Shown here in pieces: positions 16,733 to 25,561 of a DNA stretch of 49,322 nt; within the stretch, counting starts at the first letter, position 1, and each line of letters opens with the position of its first letter. Below the pieces are notes generated by a model, which did no database searches, was not told where the DNA came from, and saw nothing but the letters and a program-made list of their open reading frames with translations. Source of the stretch: Bacillus sp. X1(2014) (GTDB lineage: Bacteria; Bacillota; Bacilli; Bacillales_B; DSM-18226); NCBI RefSeq assembly GCF_007678255.1, contig NZ_VEED01000026.1, forward strand, positions 1-49,322, written 5' to 3'. Position numbers and translations under genes: made by a program.

Positions 16733-16738
16733 TACAAT
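16733..16738 (+). promoter_or_regulatory. -10 element of the Bce-type ABC transporter promoter
   Basis: TACAAT lies 32 bases before the bceA-like start. The -35 region (about 16710-16715) is poor, as expected for a response-regulator-activated promoter. Confidence 0.55.
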
Positions 16739-16770
16739 GAGGATACAAAAGAAACAAGGAGTGAAAACGG

Positions 16771-17541
16771 ATGTCGATTTTAGATGTAAGGCATTTAGAG
16801 AAAATTTATGAAGGTAAAGTTGCTCATAAAGCAATTGAAAATATAAACTTTACGATTGAAAAAGGTGAGTTTGTTGGAATTATGGGGCCGTCTGGCAGTG
16901 GGAAAACCACACTCTTAAACCTTATTGCCACAATCGACCGGCCAACAGCCGGGGACATCTTTATTAATGGGAAAAACCCCCATGTTCTAAATCGAAAAGA
17001 AACTGCTCTATTTAGACGCCATGAGCTAGGATTTGTTTTTCAACATTTTAATTTACTAGATACGTTAACAGTAGAGGAAAATATCGTTCTACCGCTCACA
17101 CTTGATGGTGAAAGTGTAAAGGAAATGGATCTGAAACTCAATCAGGTAGCTAAAAAATTAGGGATTGACCAAATTCTGAAAAAACGCACCTATGAAATTT
17201 CTGGTGGACAAATGCAGCGGACGGCCATCGCTCGTGCAATCATTCATCAGCCAGCCCTTATTTTGGCGGATGAACCAACAGGGAACCTGGATTCAAAATC
17301 AGCAAAGGATGTCATGGAGACACTGACTGCAATCAATAAGGAAGATGGCGCTACCGCATTAATGGTCACACATGATGCAGTCGCCGCAAGCTATTGTCAC
17401 CGTGTCATTTTTATTAAGGATGGACAACTCTATAACGAAATCTACCGCGGTGATAACCGCCAGGCATTCTTCCAAAAGATTATTGATATGCTTGCATTGT
17501 TAGGAGGGGACAGCCGTGACCTTTCCACAGTTCGTTTATAG
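16771..17541 (+). CDS. BceA-type ABC transporter ATPase
   Basis: This 256-residue ATPase powers a peptide-antibiotic detoxification transporter and helps signal flux to the kinase. It has Walker A GPSGSGKTT (about residues 41-49), Q-loop FQHFNLLDTLT, signature SGGQMQRT, Walker B LILADEPTGNLDS and the H-loop in MVTHD. ATG 16771 follows AAGGAG at about 10 bases. Its 3' end overlaps the permease start by 26 bases. It belongs to the MacB/BceA group of ABC proteins; the actual drug (bacitracin, lantibiotic or other) cannot be told from sequence. Confidence 0.9.
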   Translation: MSILDVRHLEKIYEGKVAHKAIENINFTIEKGEFVGIMGPSGSGKTTLLNLIATIDRPTAGDIFINGKNPHVLNRKETALFRRHELGFVFQHFNLLDTLTVEENIVLPLTLDGESVKEMDLKLNQVAKKLGIDQILKKRTYEISGGQMQRTAIARAIIHQPALILADEPTGNLDSKSAKDVMETLTAINKEDGATALMVTHDAVAASYCHRVIFIKDGQLYNEIYRGDNRQAFFQKIIDMLALLGGDSRDLSTVRL

Positions 17542-19420
17542 AAATGTGGTCCGCAATAAACGGACCTACGCAGCCTATTTCTTAAGTAGCGCCTTTTCGG
17601 TCATGATCTTTTTTATTTATGCCATGTTTATCTTTCATCCTGATATAAAAAAGGCTGTCACTTCGGTGTTAGCTGCTCAATTAATGACGGCTGCTGAAGT
17701 GATTATGTACGTGTTTTCCTTCCTATTTGTACTATACTCTGTCAGCACGTTTCTAAAATCACGGAAACGCGAATTTGGAATTTTAATGATGCATGGCATG
17801 ACGAAAGGTCAATTAAATAGTATGGTTTTTTTAGAGAATATGATAATTGGGGTTGGAGCAATTGTCATAGGGATTGGAGCCGGAATGATCACAGGGAAAC
17901 TCTTCCTTATGATTGGTTCCAAAATGATCGGAATCCCACCATTGCCATTTTATTTGTCTGACAAAGCGCTCATGCTAACTGTTGGTGCCTTTTTAATCCT
18001 TTTTCTTAGCATTTCGTTATTTACAACCATTCTTGTCAGAGTAAATAAATTAATTGATTTATTTCTAGCAGCGGAAAAGCCGAAAAAAGAACCTAAAGTA
18101 TCGGTCTTCTTTTCAATTTTCTCAGCTATTTTGCTCATTACCAGTTATTACTTAGCAGCAACAGCAACCATGATGACACTAATTTTTCGAATACTGCCAG
18201 TCATTGGAATGACGATTATTGGAACCTATTTCTTCTATACACAGCTATCGGTATGGGTTACAAAACTACTTCAAAAAAATCGTTTCTTGTTTTGGAAAAA
18301 AACGAATTTAGTGACGATCTCCAGTTTGGCTTATCGTTTGAAGGATAATGCGCGGATGTTTTTCATGGTAACGATTGTTTCAACTGTGGCATTTTGTGCA
18401 GTAGGGACACTTGCATCGATGAATGTAATGATTAAGCAACTCGACGTAGAATTTCCCGCTGAAATTAGTTATCTTGCAAAAGATGAACAACCGATCCACC
18501 AGCAAAATTTACAGCAAATCGAAGCGGAATTAAAGGATAAGAAAATCAATTATACGACTAATCAGATCCTGATTAAATATGTAGCTGTTGCTTCTTCGAC
18601 AGATAAATATGCACGCGAAAAAATCCCGATGGTTTCTTTCTCAGATTATAAAAAAATTGCATCAGCAGCTGGATACGAATTTAATGAAAAGCGGCTTGTC
18701 GGAAATGAGACGCTAGAAATGCGTACATCGATTTTTAGTAACTTGGAGGAAATTACCTATACCTTAAAACAGGATCAGATAAGACTTACTCATGACCAAG
18801 CAACTAAACACATCGTTTTTCCCAACCAGTTGCTTCATAGTCAGGGGATCGTAGTCAGTGATGAGTTATTTGACAGGCTTACACCCGTTAATACCGAAAT
18901 CTTTACGGGCTTTTACACAAAGGAACTTAAAAAAACAACAGGGATGGCAGAAAATCTAGTCACGAACGGTACCGCGATGTCGTTAGAACATGTTCCTTAC
19001 TCGATGACGGTCAGTGGAACTTTATACGAAATACAAATGGGTATGTATAAGATGATGTTGTTCGTTGCTTTATTAATTGGGGCTGTATTCTTTATCGCGG
19101 CAGGAAGCTTTCTATATTTCAGGCTCTATGCAGATTTGGATTACGACCGGCGCCAATATCTGACCATTACAAAGGTAGGGTTAACCGATCGTGAACTAAA
19201 TAAAATTGTTACTCAGCAGCTTGCCTTGCTTTTTTTCGTGCCAATTGTAGTAGCCTTTGTTCATAGTGGGTTTGCCTTTATGGCCTTGCAAAGCTTTTAT
19301 AAATTATCTATCGCAAAAGATATGATCATCGTTCTGGCTGGTTTCTTTCTGGCACAATTCATTTATTTCTTTTTAATTCGTTACCGTTATTTACGAAACC
19401 TGAAAAAATCATTAATCTAG
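17516..19420 (+). CDS. BceB-type ABC transporter permease
   Basis: This 634-residue FtsX/BceB-family permease has the characteristic ten-helix layout: about six helices in residues 15-310, a large external domain of about 200 residues (roughly 310-505) between helices 7 and 8, and three final helices (about 515-630). The external domain is the peptide-antibiotic sensor in this family. It starts at GTG 17516, 6 bases after TAGGAGGGGA, inside the end of the ATPase gene, so translation is coupled. The gene ends at a bidirectional terminator. Confidence 0.9.
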   Translation: MTFPQFVYRNVVRNKRTYAAYFLSSAFSVMIFFIYAMFIFHPDIKKAVTSVLAAQLMTAAEVIMYVFSFLFVLYSVSTFLKSRKREFGILMMHGMTKGQLNSMVFLENMIIGVGAIVIGIGAGMITGKLFLMIGSKMIGIPPLPFYLSDKALMLTVGAFLILFLSISLFTTILVRVNKLIDLFLAAEKPKKEPKVSVFFSIFSAILLITSYYLAATATMMTLIFRILPVIGMTIIGTYFFYTQLSVWVTKLLQKNRFLFWKKTNLVTISSLAYRLKDNARMFFMVTIVSTVAFCAVGTLASMNVMIKQLDVEFPAEISYLAKDEQPIHQQNLQQIEAELKDKKINYTTNQILIKYVAVASSTDKYAREKIPMVSFSDYKKIASAAGYEFNEKRLVGNETLEMRTSIFSNLEEITYTLKQDQIRLTHDQATKHIVFPNQLLHSQGIVVSDELFDRLTPVNTEIFTGFYTKELKKTTGMAENLVTNGTAMSLEHVPYSMTVSGTLYEIQMGMYKMMLFVALLIGAVFFIAAGSFLYFRLYADLDYDRRQYLTITKVGLTDRELNKIVTQQLALLFFVPIVVAFVHSGFAFMALQSFYKLSIAKDMIIVLAGFFLAQFIYFFLIRYRYLRNLKKSLI

Positions 19421-19463
19421 AACAAAACCCATCTGACTTTCTATAAATCAGATGGGTTTTGTT
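19421..19463. terminator. Bidirectional terminator between the permease and the KinB-like kinase
   Basis: Perfect 16-base arms (19421-19436 and 19448-19463, AACAAAACCCATCTGA and complement), with T's at the end on either strand, serve the converging genes. Downstream, GTGTCAGGCACC (19481-19492) repeats TGTCAGGCACC at 16597-16607, a small dispersed motif. Confidence 0.88.
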
Positions 19464-19501
19464 CGGTATAATCACTATCGGGTGTCAGGCACCATTACCC
19501 G

Positions 19502-20791
19502 TTATTCCTTTCGTAAAGGGAGGACAATTCTCACGACCGTCCCTTTGTTCACTTCGCTTTCATATTCTATTGCTCCGTTTAACTCACGGATAATTTTGTT
19601 GGTTACCATGCTGCCTAATCCTGTGCCCTTCGTTTTTGTCGTATAAAAAGGCAGGCCAATTTGTTTTAACTGATCAGGGGTCATTCCTTTTCCATTATCT
19701 TTGATTTTAATCTCCACCGTATTTTTAAAATAGTCAGCATGCAATTCAATCTTAATGGTTCCTCGATTAGAAATAGATTCGATCCCATTTTTGATTACAT
19801 TCATGATTGCTTGCTTTAAATGGGCTTCATCGCCACTTACATAAAATGGTTCTTTATTTACAAAGTCGATAATGACATTAGAATAAGCAGCCAGAGGACC
19901 CATTAATTGTACACAGTCCCTAATCACATCGTTGATTGAAATCCTTGAAATTTGAAATGGTTCAGGCTTTGCGACCTTCAAATAGTTGGTAATAATATTG
20001 TTTGTACGATCTAGTTCTTCCATAATTAAGGACGAGAATTCTCTAAATTTCTTATCTGTTGTATCTGTACTTAAAAATTGAATAAACCCTCGGATGGTTG
20101 CAAGGGGGTTTCTAATTTCATGGGCAATGGAAGCAGCAAGCTGGCCAACCATCGTCAACTTATCAAGATAAACCATTTCCTCAAATTGCTTATTAATTTT
20201 TACTAATTTTTCAATCACGAAAATTAAGGATATACTTGTAAAAAATAAGGCAATAAAATAAATGAAATAAAAGGGCAATTTTAAAAAGTTGATACTTAAA
20301 TATAGGATGGTGATATAAACAATGAAATAACAAACAACGGCCAGTGCCCCTGCCGCAAGTTTAGAATGTGATTTAAGGAAAGTCCTTCTGAAAACAAGGG
20401 CGCTTACGAAAGCGGCAATGGATACCAGGATCCCAGTTATGAAGAATTTTCCTCCAATTATATAGCGCACGATACATACACTTATTAAAACGATGCTTCC
20501 GGGAAGCCAACCGCCATACAATGTCAGGATGAGGATGGCACACATCCTTAAATCAAAATGGGTAGCGCCTAAGGTTTCAATAGGATAAACCATGCAGAAA
20601 AGTGCACCAAAGGAACCGATTAAACCATATATCACTTTTTGTTTTAATGAAAAAGGAACTTTCGATTGAAAGGGAAAAAATAAATTTGCATTAAAAGTAA
20701 AAGATAATAAGATCGTGATGTTAACTAACAGTGGTTTGATTAAAGTGATCAAGAAACATCCTCCAAAATAATAAATGATACGATTCCACAT
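19502..20791 (-). CDS. Sensor histidine kinase, KinB-like (5TMR-LYT membrane domain)
   Basis: This 429-residue kinase matches the size and plan of sporulation kinase KinB (428 residues). About six membrane helices (residues 5-195) resemble the LytS/YhcK 5TM receptor, with YGLIGSFGALFCM and GGWLPGSIVLI. The cytosolic part has the H box ASIAHEIRNPLATIRGFIQF, the N box VIKNGIESI and the G boxes DNGKGMTPDQL and GTGLGSMVTNKII. There is no PAS domain and no adjacent response regulator, so it is an orphan kinase, like those feeding the Spo0F phosphorelay. I chose ATG 20791 (MWNRIIYY) because GGGAAGG precedes it; an in-frame ATG 14 codons upstream exists. Confidence 0.82.
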   Translation of the reverse strand: MWNRIIYYFGGCFLITLIKPLLVNITILLSFTFNANLFFPFQSKVPFSLKQKVIYGLIGSFGALFCMVYPIETLGATHFDLRMCAILILTLYGGWLPGSIVLISVCIVRYIIGGKFFITGILVSIAAFVSALVFRRTFLKSHSKLAAGALAVVCYFIVYITILYLSINFLKLPFYFIYFIALFFTSISLIFVIEKLVKINKQFEEMVYLDKLTMVGQLAASIAHEIRNPLATIRGFIQFLSTDTTDKKFREFSSLIMEELDRTNNIITNYLKVAKPEPFQISRISINDVIRDCVQLMGPLAAYSNVIIDFVNKEPFYVSGDEAHLKQAIMNVIKNGIESISNRGTIKIELHADYFKNTVEIKIKDNGKGMTPDQLKQIGLPFYTTKTKGTGLGSMVTNKIIRELNGAIEYESEVNKGTVVRIVLPLRKE

Positions 20792-20939
20792 ATATCCTTC
20801 CCTGGTATAGTGATAAACTTTCAACACATACAATCATACAGCAGATTACATAAGTGGTGAGTTCATTTTATAAAAAATCTGGTGCGGATTCCGCTGAGAA
20901 GAATGTATATTTTGTCAACAATCGATATTCAGAAAATTC

Positions 20940-20969
20940 TTGACACGATTTCATCCCAGATGTTATTAT
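20940..20969 (+). promoter_or_regulatory. Promoter of the ABC-2 exporter operon
   Basis: TTGACA (20940-20945), an 18-base spacer and TATTAT (20964-20969). The predicted transcript starts near 20976, which excludes in-frame starts before it and supports TTG 21008 as the first codon. Confidence 0.65.
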
Positions 20970-21007
20970 TTCCCTCTGCGACTCAAGATAGATTAGGGGG
21001 GAAACGG

Positions 21008-21985
21008 TTGATTCATTTACAAAACATTAGCAAATCCTTCAAGGTTGCCAAGCGCCAATCTGGCTTTCGGCAAGCGGCCAAAGCGCTTATTTATCGAGAA
21101 CATACAATCATTGACGCACTCAAGGAAATCTCATTTTCTATTCATCCTGGTGAAATCGTCGGCTACATTGGGCCAAATGGGGCGGGGAAATCGACGACAA
21201 TCAAAATAATGAGCGGCATACTGGTGCCTGACACCGGGAGTTGCATAATTATGGGCTATAATCCATGGAAGGACCGTGTTCAGTATGTGAAGAATATTGG
21301 CGTCGTCTTCGGCCAACGCTCACAGTTATGGTGGGATGTTCCAGTAATTGATTCCTTTGAACTGTTACAAGACATATACAAGGTCCCACAACAAGAATAT
21401 CAAACTACGCTCAACCTACTCATTGAAACGCTCGAGCTGCAACCCATCATTCATTCACCCGTCCGTCAACTAAGCTTAGGGCAGCGGATGCGTTGTGAAA
21501 TAGCAGCTTCTCTTCTACATAATCCCAAAATCTTGTTTTTAGACGAACCAACCATCGGGTTGGATGCTGCCTCTAAAATCGCGGTCCGCCAATTTATCAA
21601 AACAATTAATAAAGAGAAGGGAGTCACGGTTATCCTTACTACCCACGATATGAATGATATCGAGGCATTGGCCAACAGGGTTATCCTAATTGGAAAAGGC
21701 AGTTTATTATACGACGGTCAGTTAGAGGAATTAAGGAAACAATTTGGTTCCCAGAAAACAATCACTGCTGATTTCCGCAAAAGCTCCCAACTTAATGAAA
21801 TTCAAGGGGCAACTGTGCTCTCGCGGTCACCGGAACGGTTGGTCCTCAGCATTGATACAGAGCAAGTGAACACATCAGAAATCATTACCCAATTGTCCAA
21901 TAAACTTGAGTTAATTGATGTTTCGATTGAATCGCAGCCAATCGAGGAAATTATCCTCCAACTTTATAAGGAGTACCAAATATGA
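21008..21985 (+). CDS. ABC-2 type exporter ATPase
   Basis: This 325-residue ATPase belongs to an ABC-2 exporter whose substrate is unknown. It has Walker A GPNGAGKST (about residues 60-68), signature LSLGQRMRCE, Walker B ILFLDEPTIGLD and H-loop TTHD. The extended N terminus (SFKVAKRQSGFRQAAKALIYREH) and the QLWWDVPVIDSFELL segment are typical of the subgroup paired with DUF990-type permeases. The TTG start at 21008 is 6-7 bases after GGGGGG; the upstream promoter excludes an earlier start. Its stop overlaps the ATG of the next gene (ATGA). Two permeases follow. Confidence 0.85.
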   Translation: MIHLQNISKSFKVAKRQSGFRQAAKALIYREHTIIDALKEISFSIHPGEIVGYIGPNGAGKSTTIKIMSGILVPDTGSCIIMGYNPWKDRVQYVKNIGVVFGQRSQLWWDVPVIDSFELLQDIYKVPQQEYQTTLNLLIETLELQPIIHSPVRQLSLGQRMRCEIAASLLHNPKILFLDEPTIGLDAASKIAVRQFIKTINKEKGVTVILTTHDMNDIEALANRVILIGKGSLLYDGQLEELRKQFGSQKTITADFRKSSQLNEIQGATVLSRSPERLVLSIDTEQVNTSEIITQLSNKLELIDVSIESQPIEEIILQLYKEYQI

Positions 21986-22785
21986 GGGTATATCTATCTG
22001 TTTTGAAACTTCGTATAAACATCGGCATGCAGTACCGGACAGCGGCATTGGCGGGAATAGCTACTCAGTTTTTCTGGGGTTTTATCACAATCATGGTTTT
22101 TGAGGCCTTTTATGAACATGCTGCCAATACACCACCGATTTCCTTTAAGGAATTAATCACATACATCTGGCTGCAACAGGCCTTCCTTGTCTTTATTACG
22201 ATGTGGTTTCGTGATAACGAGTTATTTGATCTGATTACAAGTGGAAATATTGCTTACGAACTTTGCCGGCCTTGTGAACTATATGGGTTCTGGTTTGCGA
22301 AGCTGCTTGCCCAGCGATTGTCGAGTGCTTTTTTGCGCTGTTTTCCAATCTTGATAATCTCATTTTTTTTACCAAAACCATATAATATGACCCTGCCCCC
22401 AAGTTTCCCTGTCTTTCTATTATTCTTAAGCGCACTCATTCTAGGTTTACTTTTGTTAGTATCTATCTCGATGTTTTTATATATTTCCGTATTTGTAACC
22501 TTGTCCCCGATGGGATCACTGTTAGTATTTAGTGTCCTCGGTGAATTTTTTGCTGGATTAATTATTCCTGTACCTCTCATGCCCGATTGGCTGCAAAAAG
22601 TGGCGAATGTCCTTCCATTTCGCTGGACGGCAGATTTTCCATTCAGGGTTTATTCCGGGCACATCCCACCGCATGACGATATCAGTGGAATCATCATTCA
22701 ACTGATTTATCTAGTGGGCCTTGTTTGGTTAGGAAGAGCAGCCCTCAATCGTGTATTAAGGAAAGTTGTTGTCCAAGGAGGTTAA
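21982..22785 (+). CDS. ABC-2 family permease (DUF990 type), first
   Basis: This 267-residue protein with about six membrane helices is one half of an export channel. Features of the ABC2_membrane_6 (DUF990) family are visible: the N-terminal amphipathic stretch with MQYRTAAL, LITYIWLQQAFLVF, the SGNIAYELCRPCELYGFWF cytosolic loop and VLPFRWTADFPFRVYSGHI. It overlaps the ATPase stop by 4 bases and has AAGGAG 8 bases upstream. Six bases separate it from the second permease, so the three genes form an operon. Confidence 0.84.
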   Translation: MRVYLSVLKLRINIGMQYRTAALAGIATQFFWGFITIMVFEAFYEHAANTPPISFKELITYIWLQQAFLVFITMWFRDNELFDLITSGNIAYELCRPCELYGFWFAKLLAQRLSSAFLRCFPILIISFFLPKPYNMTLPPSFPVFLLFLSALILGLLLLVSISMFLYISVFVTLSPMGSLLVFSVLGEFFAGLIIPVPLMPDWLQKVANVLPFRWTADFPFRVYSGHIPPHDDISGIIIQLIYLVGLVWLGRAALNRVLRKVVVQGG

Positions 22786-22791
22786 CTCAAG

Positions 22792-23574
22792 GTGAGAATA
22801 TATATTAAGTATCTGTTGATTCACTTTAAATCACAAATGCAATACCGGACATCTTTTTGGTTATTATCATTAGGGCAATTTTGTATCCCTTTTACGGTCT
22901 TTGCAGGTCTGTACTTTTTATTCGAACAGTTTGGGCAAATAAAAGGATGGCAATTCTTTGAGGTGGCGCTTTGTTTTGGGATCATTCATATGGCTTTTGT
23001 GTTGAGTGAATGTTTCGCGCGCGGTTTTGATAGCTTTTCTAATCTGGTCCGAAATGGTGAATTTGACCGATTACTTGTCCGCCCACGAAGTACGTTTATC
23101 CAAGTTCTCGGGTCCAAATTCGAGTTTACAAGATTTGGCCGCCTTATTCAAAGTGAGGTTGTATTGATCTGGGCCTTGGCCAATCTCAACATTGAATGGA
23201 ATGTCGTAAGAGCGGTCACCTTACTGCTAATGATTGTTAGTGGAGTGCTTATTTTTACTGGAATCTATATTCTAGCTGCCACCTTATGTTTCTGGACGAT
23301 TGAAGGTCTTGAGGTAGTCAACATTTTTACCGATGGCGGAAGGGAAATGGCGCAATATCCATTAAATATTTACCAAAAATGGGTGGCTCGTTTTTTTACG
23401 TTTGTGATTCCATTTGGAACAGTAAATTATCTGCCGCTATTGTATATTTTAGGTAAGAATAGTGGGAATGAAATCTATTACCTACTCACCCCGATAGCCG
23501 GCAGCTTGTTTATTCTTCCGTGTCTTCTTGTTTGGCAATATGGCGTAAAACATTATCGCTCCACGGGTTCCTGA
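22792..23574 (+). CDS. ABC-2 family permease (DUF990 type), second
   Basis: This 260-residue companion of the preceding permease has about six membrane helices and the matching cytosolic loop VRNGEFDRLLVRPRSTFIQV, plus GGREMAQYPLNIY and FVIPFGTVNYLP, typical of the family's second subunit. The GTG start at 22792 has AAGGAGG about 10 bases ahead, overlapping the end of the previous gene. The substrate is unknown. A weak stem (ACGGG...CCCGT, 23562-23586) without a T tract follows, and a TetR gene with its own promoter comes next. Confidence 0.84.
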   Translation: MRIYIKYLLIHFKSQMQYRTSFWLLSLGQFCIPFTVFAGLYFLFEQFGQIKGWQFFEVALCFGIIHMAFVLSECFARGFDSFSNLVRNGEFDRLLVRPRSTFIQVLGSKFEFTRFGRLIQSEVVLIWALANLNIEWNVVRAVTLLLMIVSGVLIFTGIYILAATLCFWTIEGLEVVNIFTDGGREMAQYPLNIYQKWVARFFTFVIPFGTVNYLPLLYILGKNSGNEIYYLLTPIAGSLFILPCLLVWQYGVKHYRSTGS

Positions 23575-23606
23575 TTTAGGAGCCCGTCTGCTTGTTATTG
23601 GAGAAA

Positions 23607-23635
23607 TTGCAGTGGAATGTCACTTATGGTATATT
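23607..23635 (+). promoter_or_regulatory. Promoter of the tetR-like gene
   Basis: TTGCAG (23607-23612), 17 bases and TATATT (23630-23635). It lies about 45 bases upstream of the regulator start. Confidence 0.6.
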
Positions 23636-23645
23636 GGAATAAAAA

Positions 23646-23668
23646 TGACCAAAAAACTAAAATGGTCA
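23646..23668 (+). promoter_or_regulatory. Probable autoregulatory operator of the TetR protein
   Basis: TGACCA (23646-23651) and TGGTCA (23663-23668) are perfect inverted arms with an 11-base AT-rich spacer, placed just after the predicted start site and before the ribosome-binding site GGAGG. Confidence 0.6.
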
Positions 23669-23680
23669 GTGGAGGTTGAC

Positions 23681-24253
23681 ATGGCAACCGATCGAAGAAA
23701 GCTGATTGTAGAAGCAGCAACTAAGTCTTTTTCCTTGTTTGGCTATAAAGCAACAACGATGGATCAAGTCGCAAAGTTGGCTAATGTAGGGAAAGGGACG
23801 ATTTACACCTTTTTTAAAAATAAGGAAGAATTATTTGAAGAAATTATTTCCACTTTGGTCAAGGAAATGATTGCGGAAGCAGAATCAGTTATCCAACCAG
23901 ATTTGCCCTTTACAGAAAACGTGCATCGGGCTCTTTATCGTTTATTAGAATTTCGCTCCCAGCACCAGTTGATGATTAAACTAGTTCAAGAGGAAACGGA
24001 AATGGGGACATTAGCGGTTTCGGAAATGCTGCAGCATGTGGAGGATGAAATTATTGCTTATTTGAAGCAGAAAATGGATGCGGCCATTGCGAAAGGGGCC
24101 ATCCCGGCAGCCAATACTGAAATTACCAGCTATCTTCTGTTAAAAATGTATATTGCCTTGGTTTCAGATTGGGAGAAGCATCATCAACCGTTAAGCTCTG
24201 ATCAAATTGCGGAAATTATGAAGGTATTTTTAGTAAAAGGTTTGTCAACGTAA
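23681..24253 (+). CDS. TetR/AcrR family transcriptional regulator
   Basis: This 190-residue repressor-type protein has an N-terminal HTH (about residues 5-50: LFGYKATTMDQVAKLANVGKGTIYTFFKNKEELF) and a helical ligand-binding domain. ATG 23681 follows GGAGGTTGAC. An earlier in-frame ATG would place the promoter and operator inside the gene, so it is rejected. It lies downstream of the ABC-2 exporter on the same strand and may regulate it, but the operator seen is in front of its own gene; none was found before the exporter. Confidence 0.88.
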   Translation: MATDRRKLIVEAATKSFSLFGYKATTMDQVAKLANVGKGTIYTFFKNKEELFEEIISTLVKEMIAEAESVIQPDLPFTENVHRALYRLLEFRSQHQLMIKLVQEETEMGTLAVSEMLQHVEDEIIAYLKQKMDAAIAKGAIPAANTEITSYLLLKMYIALVSDWEKHHQPLSSDQIAEIMKVFLVKGLST

Positions 24254-24259
24254 AAAGCG

Positions 24260-24473
24260 CATTTAGGATTAGAGGGTTCTCACTTATCGGTTGGGGGATC
24301 AGGTTAAGTAACCGAGCTGGTAAATAGACGGAAGAATTCCGCTTAATTCGTAATTATTATTAAAAAAGGCTTATATAGACGGAGAGATTCCGTCTATTTA
24401 CTCGAAAAACGTGAAAAGGGGAGATTTAGCTTTGCATAAGCGGAAAATCTCCCCTTATTTACCCCGAAATGAG
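24260..24473 (+). repeat. Dispersed intergenic repeat, copy 2
   Basis: It aligns over about 212 bases with the reverse complement of 70-281. It contains the palindromic unit AAATAGACGG...CCGTCTATTT. The small open frame within it (24411-24599) is read as chance. It fills much of the 514-base gap between tetR and the gene at 24768; the rest holds only the two hairpins listed next. Confidence 0.85.
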
Positions 24474-24575
24474 CTCCATTCTACATTTAACCGGAAAATC
24501 TCCGTTTATTTTACTTTTGCTGGTTATTCGATTAAGGACAAGACATCTTGTTTAAAGAAGAGTGAATTCCAAGAG

Positions 24576-24656
24576 AACCTCATTACGGTGAGGTTTTAAA
24601 TAAATAAGGTTTTTGTATTCCTAATAAAGAAACTCGCACAATGGCGAGTTTTACTT
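24576..24656 (+). terminator. Two successive terminator-like hairpins
   Basis: AACCTCA/TGAGGTT (24576-24595, followed by TTAAA) and AACTCGC/GCGAGTT (24631-24650, followed by TTACTTTT). The second could also serve the minus-strand gene ending at 24768. Confidence 0.55.
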
Positions 24657-24767
24657 TTCTAAATACCAATACGACTGTCATTTGGCATATCCTTTAAGAA
24701 AAGCACTTTGCGTCTGAGCCCATTAGTGTGTACAAGTCTTTTTTCAAATGGACGCGCAAATCTGTTT

Positions 24768-25040
24768 TTATTTTATAAGATAAATATTCTTAGAAGCTGT
24801 GGCCATTTTTGGCGTTATCTTACGACTGCCAGTAAGTTCTTCCATTAAGCTTAAAAATGTTCCAAAAAGATAATTGACCACGGATCCGGCCAGTATTCCA
24901 AATCCTAGTGCTGTTAAGAAATAGGCAGAATTGTAACCGCTTGCAAATTGGCCTAACAAAATAAGAATGATTCCTAAACTGCTTCCAAAGATAGCTGTTC
25001 TTTTAAATGTGAATATACTCTTTAAGTGTTTTTCCTGCAT
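24768..25040 (-). CDS. Small two-helix membrane protein, unknown function
   Basis: This 90-residue protein has two predicted membrane helices (about residues 18-35, AIFGSSLGIILILLGQFA, and 43-60, FLTALGFGILAGSVVNYLFG) and a short basic tail. No family was recognised. Three successive ATG codons follow CAAGGGGTTG; I used the last (25040), 9 bases from the Shine-Dalgarno, but 25043 or 25046 are possible. It lies downstream of a spore-protein gene on the same strand, separated by a hairpin at 25162, so a sporulation role is only a guess. Confidence 0.6.
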   Translation of the reverse strand: MQEKHLKSIFTFKRTAIFGSSLGIILILLGQFASGYNSAYFLTALGFGILAGSVVNYLFGTFLSLMEELTGSRKITPKMATASKNIYLIK

Positions 25041-25161
25041 CATCATCAACCCCTTGTAAGAATATTCTATCAATTGTCACAAATTTGTCAAACTCTTTTT
25101 GAAAAAATTATTTTTATAAATTTATGTGTTGACTTCTGCTTCAAGTGGTCAAATTGATAAC

Positions 25162-25183
25162 GGGGCCTAATAGATTAGGCCCC
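25162..25183 (-). terminator. Hairpin terminator after the spore-protein gene
   Basis: GGGGCCTAAT / ATTAGGCCCC is a perfect 10-base stem 6 bases past the stop codon on the minus strand. No strong T tract follows, so its strength is uncertain. Confidence 0.6.
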
Positions 25184-25188
25184 AGGCA

Positions 25189-25443
25189 CTATTTCTTTGC
25201 TAGGTTTTCTTGGGCCATTTTTACCAATTCGCGGACCATGCTGCCGCCCAGCCTGCCGCCTACTTTCCCAGCTTGCTCTGAGGTGAGTTGGCCATTATAA
25301 CCTTTTTTCAATGGAACCCCTACCTCTTCGGCTGCTTCAAATTTTGCATCCTCTGGGTTTCCGGTATTTGCGACTTTTGCCTTCAACGCATCTAAGCCAG
25401 TTCGCGCTTCGGGAACAAGGATTTTATTTCTTCTTCTCGCCAT
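25189..25443 (-). CDS. Alpha/beta-type small acid-soluble spore protein
   Basis: This 84-residue protein belongs to the family that coats spore DNA in the A-like form and protects it from UV and heat. The C-terminal half shows the family pattern EAAEEVGVPLKKGYNGQLTS, with the germination-protease cleavage region around E-A-A-E-E, and then GGRLGGSMVRELVKMAQENL. The basic N-terminal extension MARRRNKILVPEARTG makes it longer than classic SspA/B (about 70 residues). AAAGGAGGG precedes the ATG. I could not identify a sigma-G promoter with confidence. Confidence 0.9.
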   Translation of the reverse strand: MARRRNKILVPEARTGLDALKAKVANTGNPEDAKFEAAEEVGVPLKKGYNGQLTSEQAGKVGGRLGGSMVRELVKMAQENLAKK

Positions 25444-25561
25444 TAAAATCCCTCCTTTACGTTAGGATTACCTGAATGTAAAAAATAATCAACAATCACT
25501 GGAAAAACCCATATTAATCCAGTATAATAATTGATAATAAATTCGGAAAAATCAATGATAA

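Noticed and set aside
24411..24599. 62-residue open frame with possible small-protein gene
   Set aside because: It overlaps the dispersed repeat copy 2 and a hairpin, starts from a weak initiation region and resembles no protein.
25444..25560. Sigma-G promoter for the spore-protein gene
   Set aside because: TATACTG-like sequences occur on the minus strand but no -35 at the right distance was found, so no call is made.
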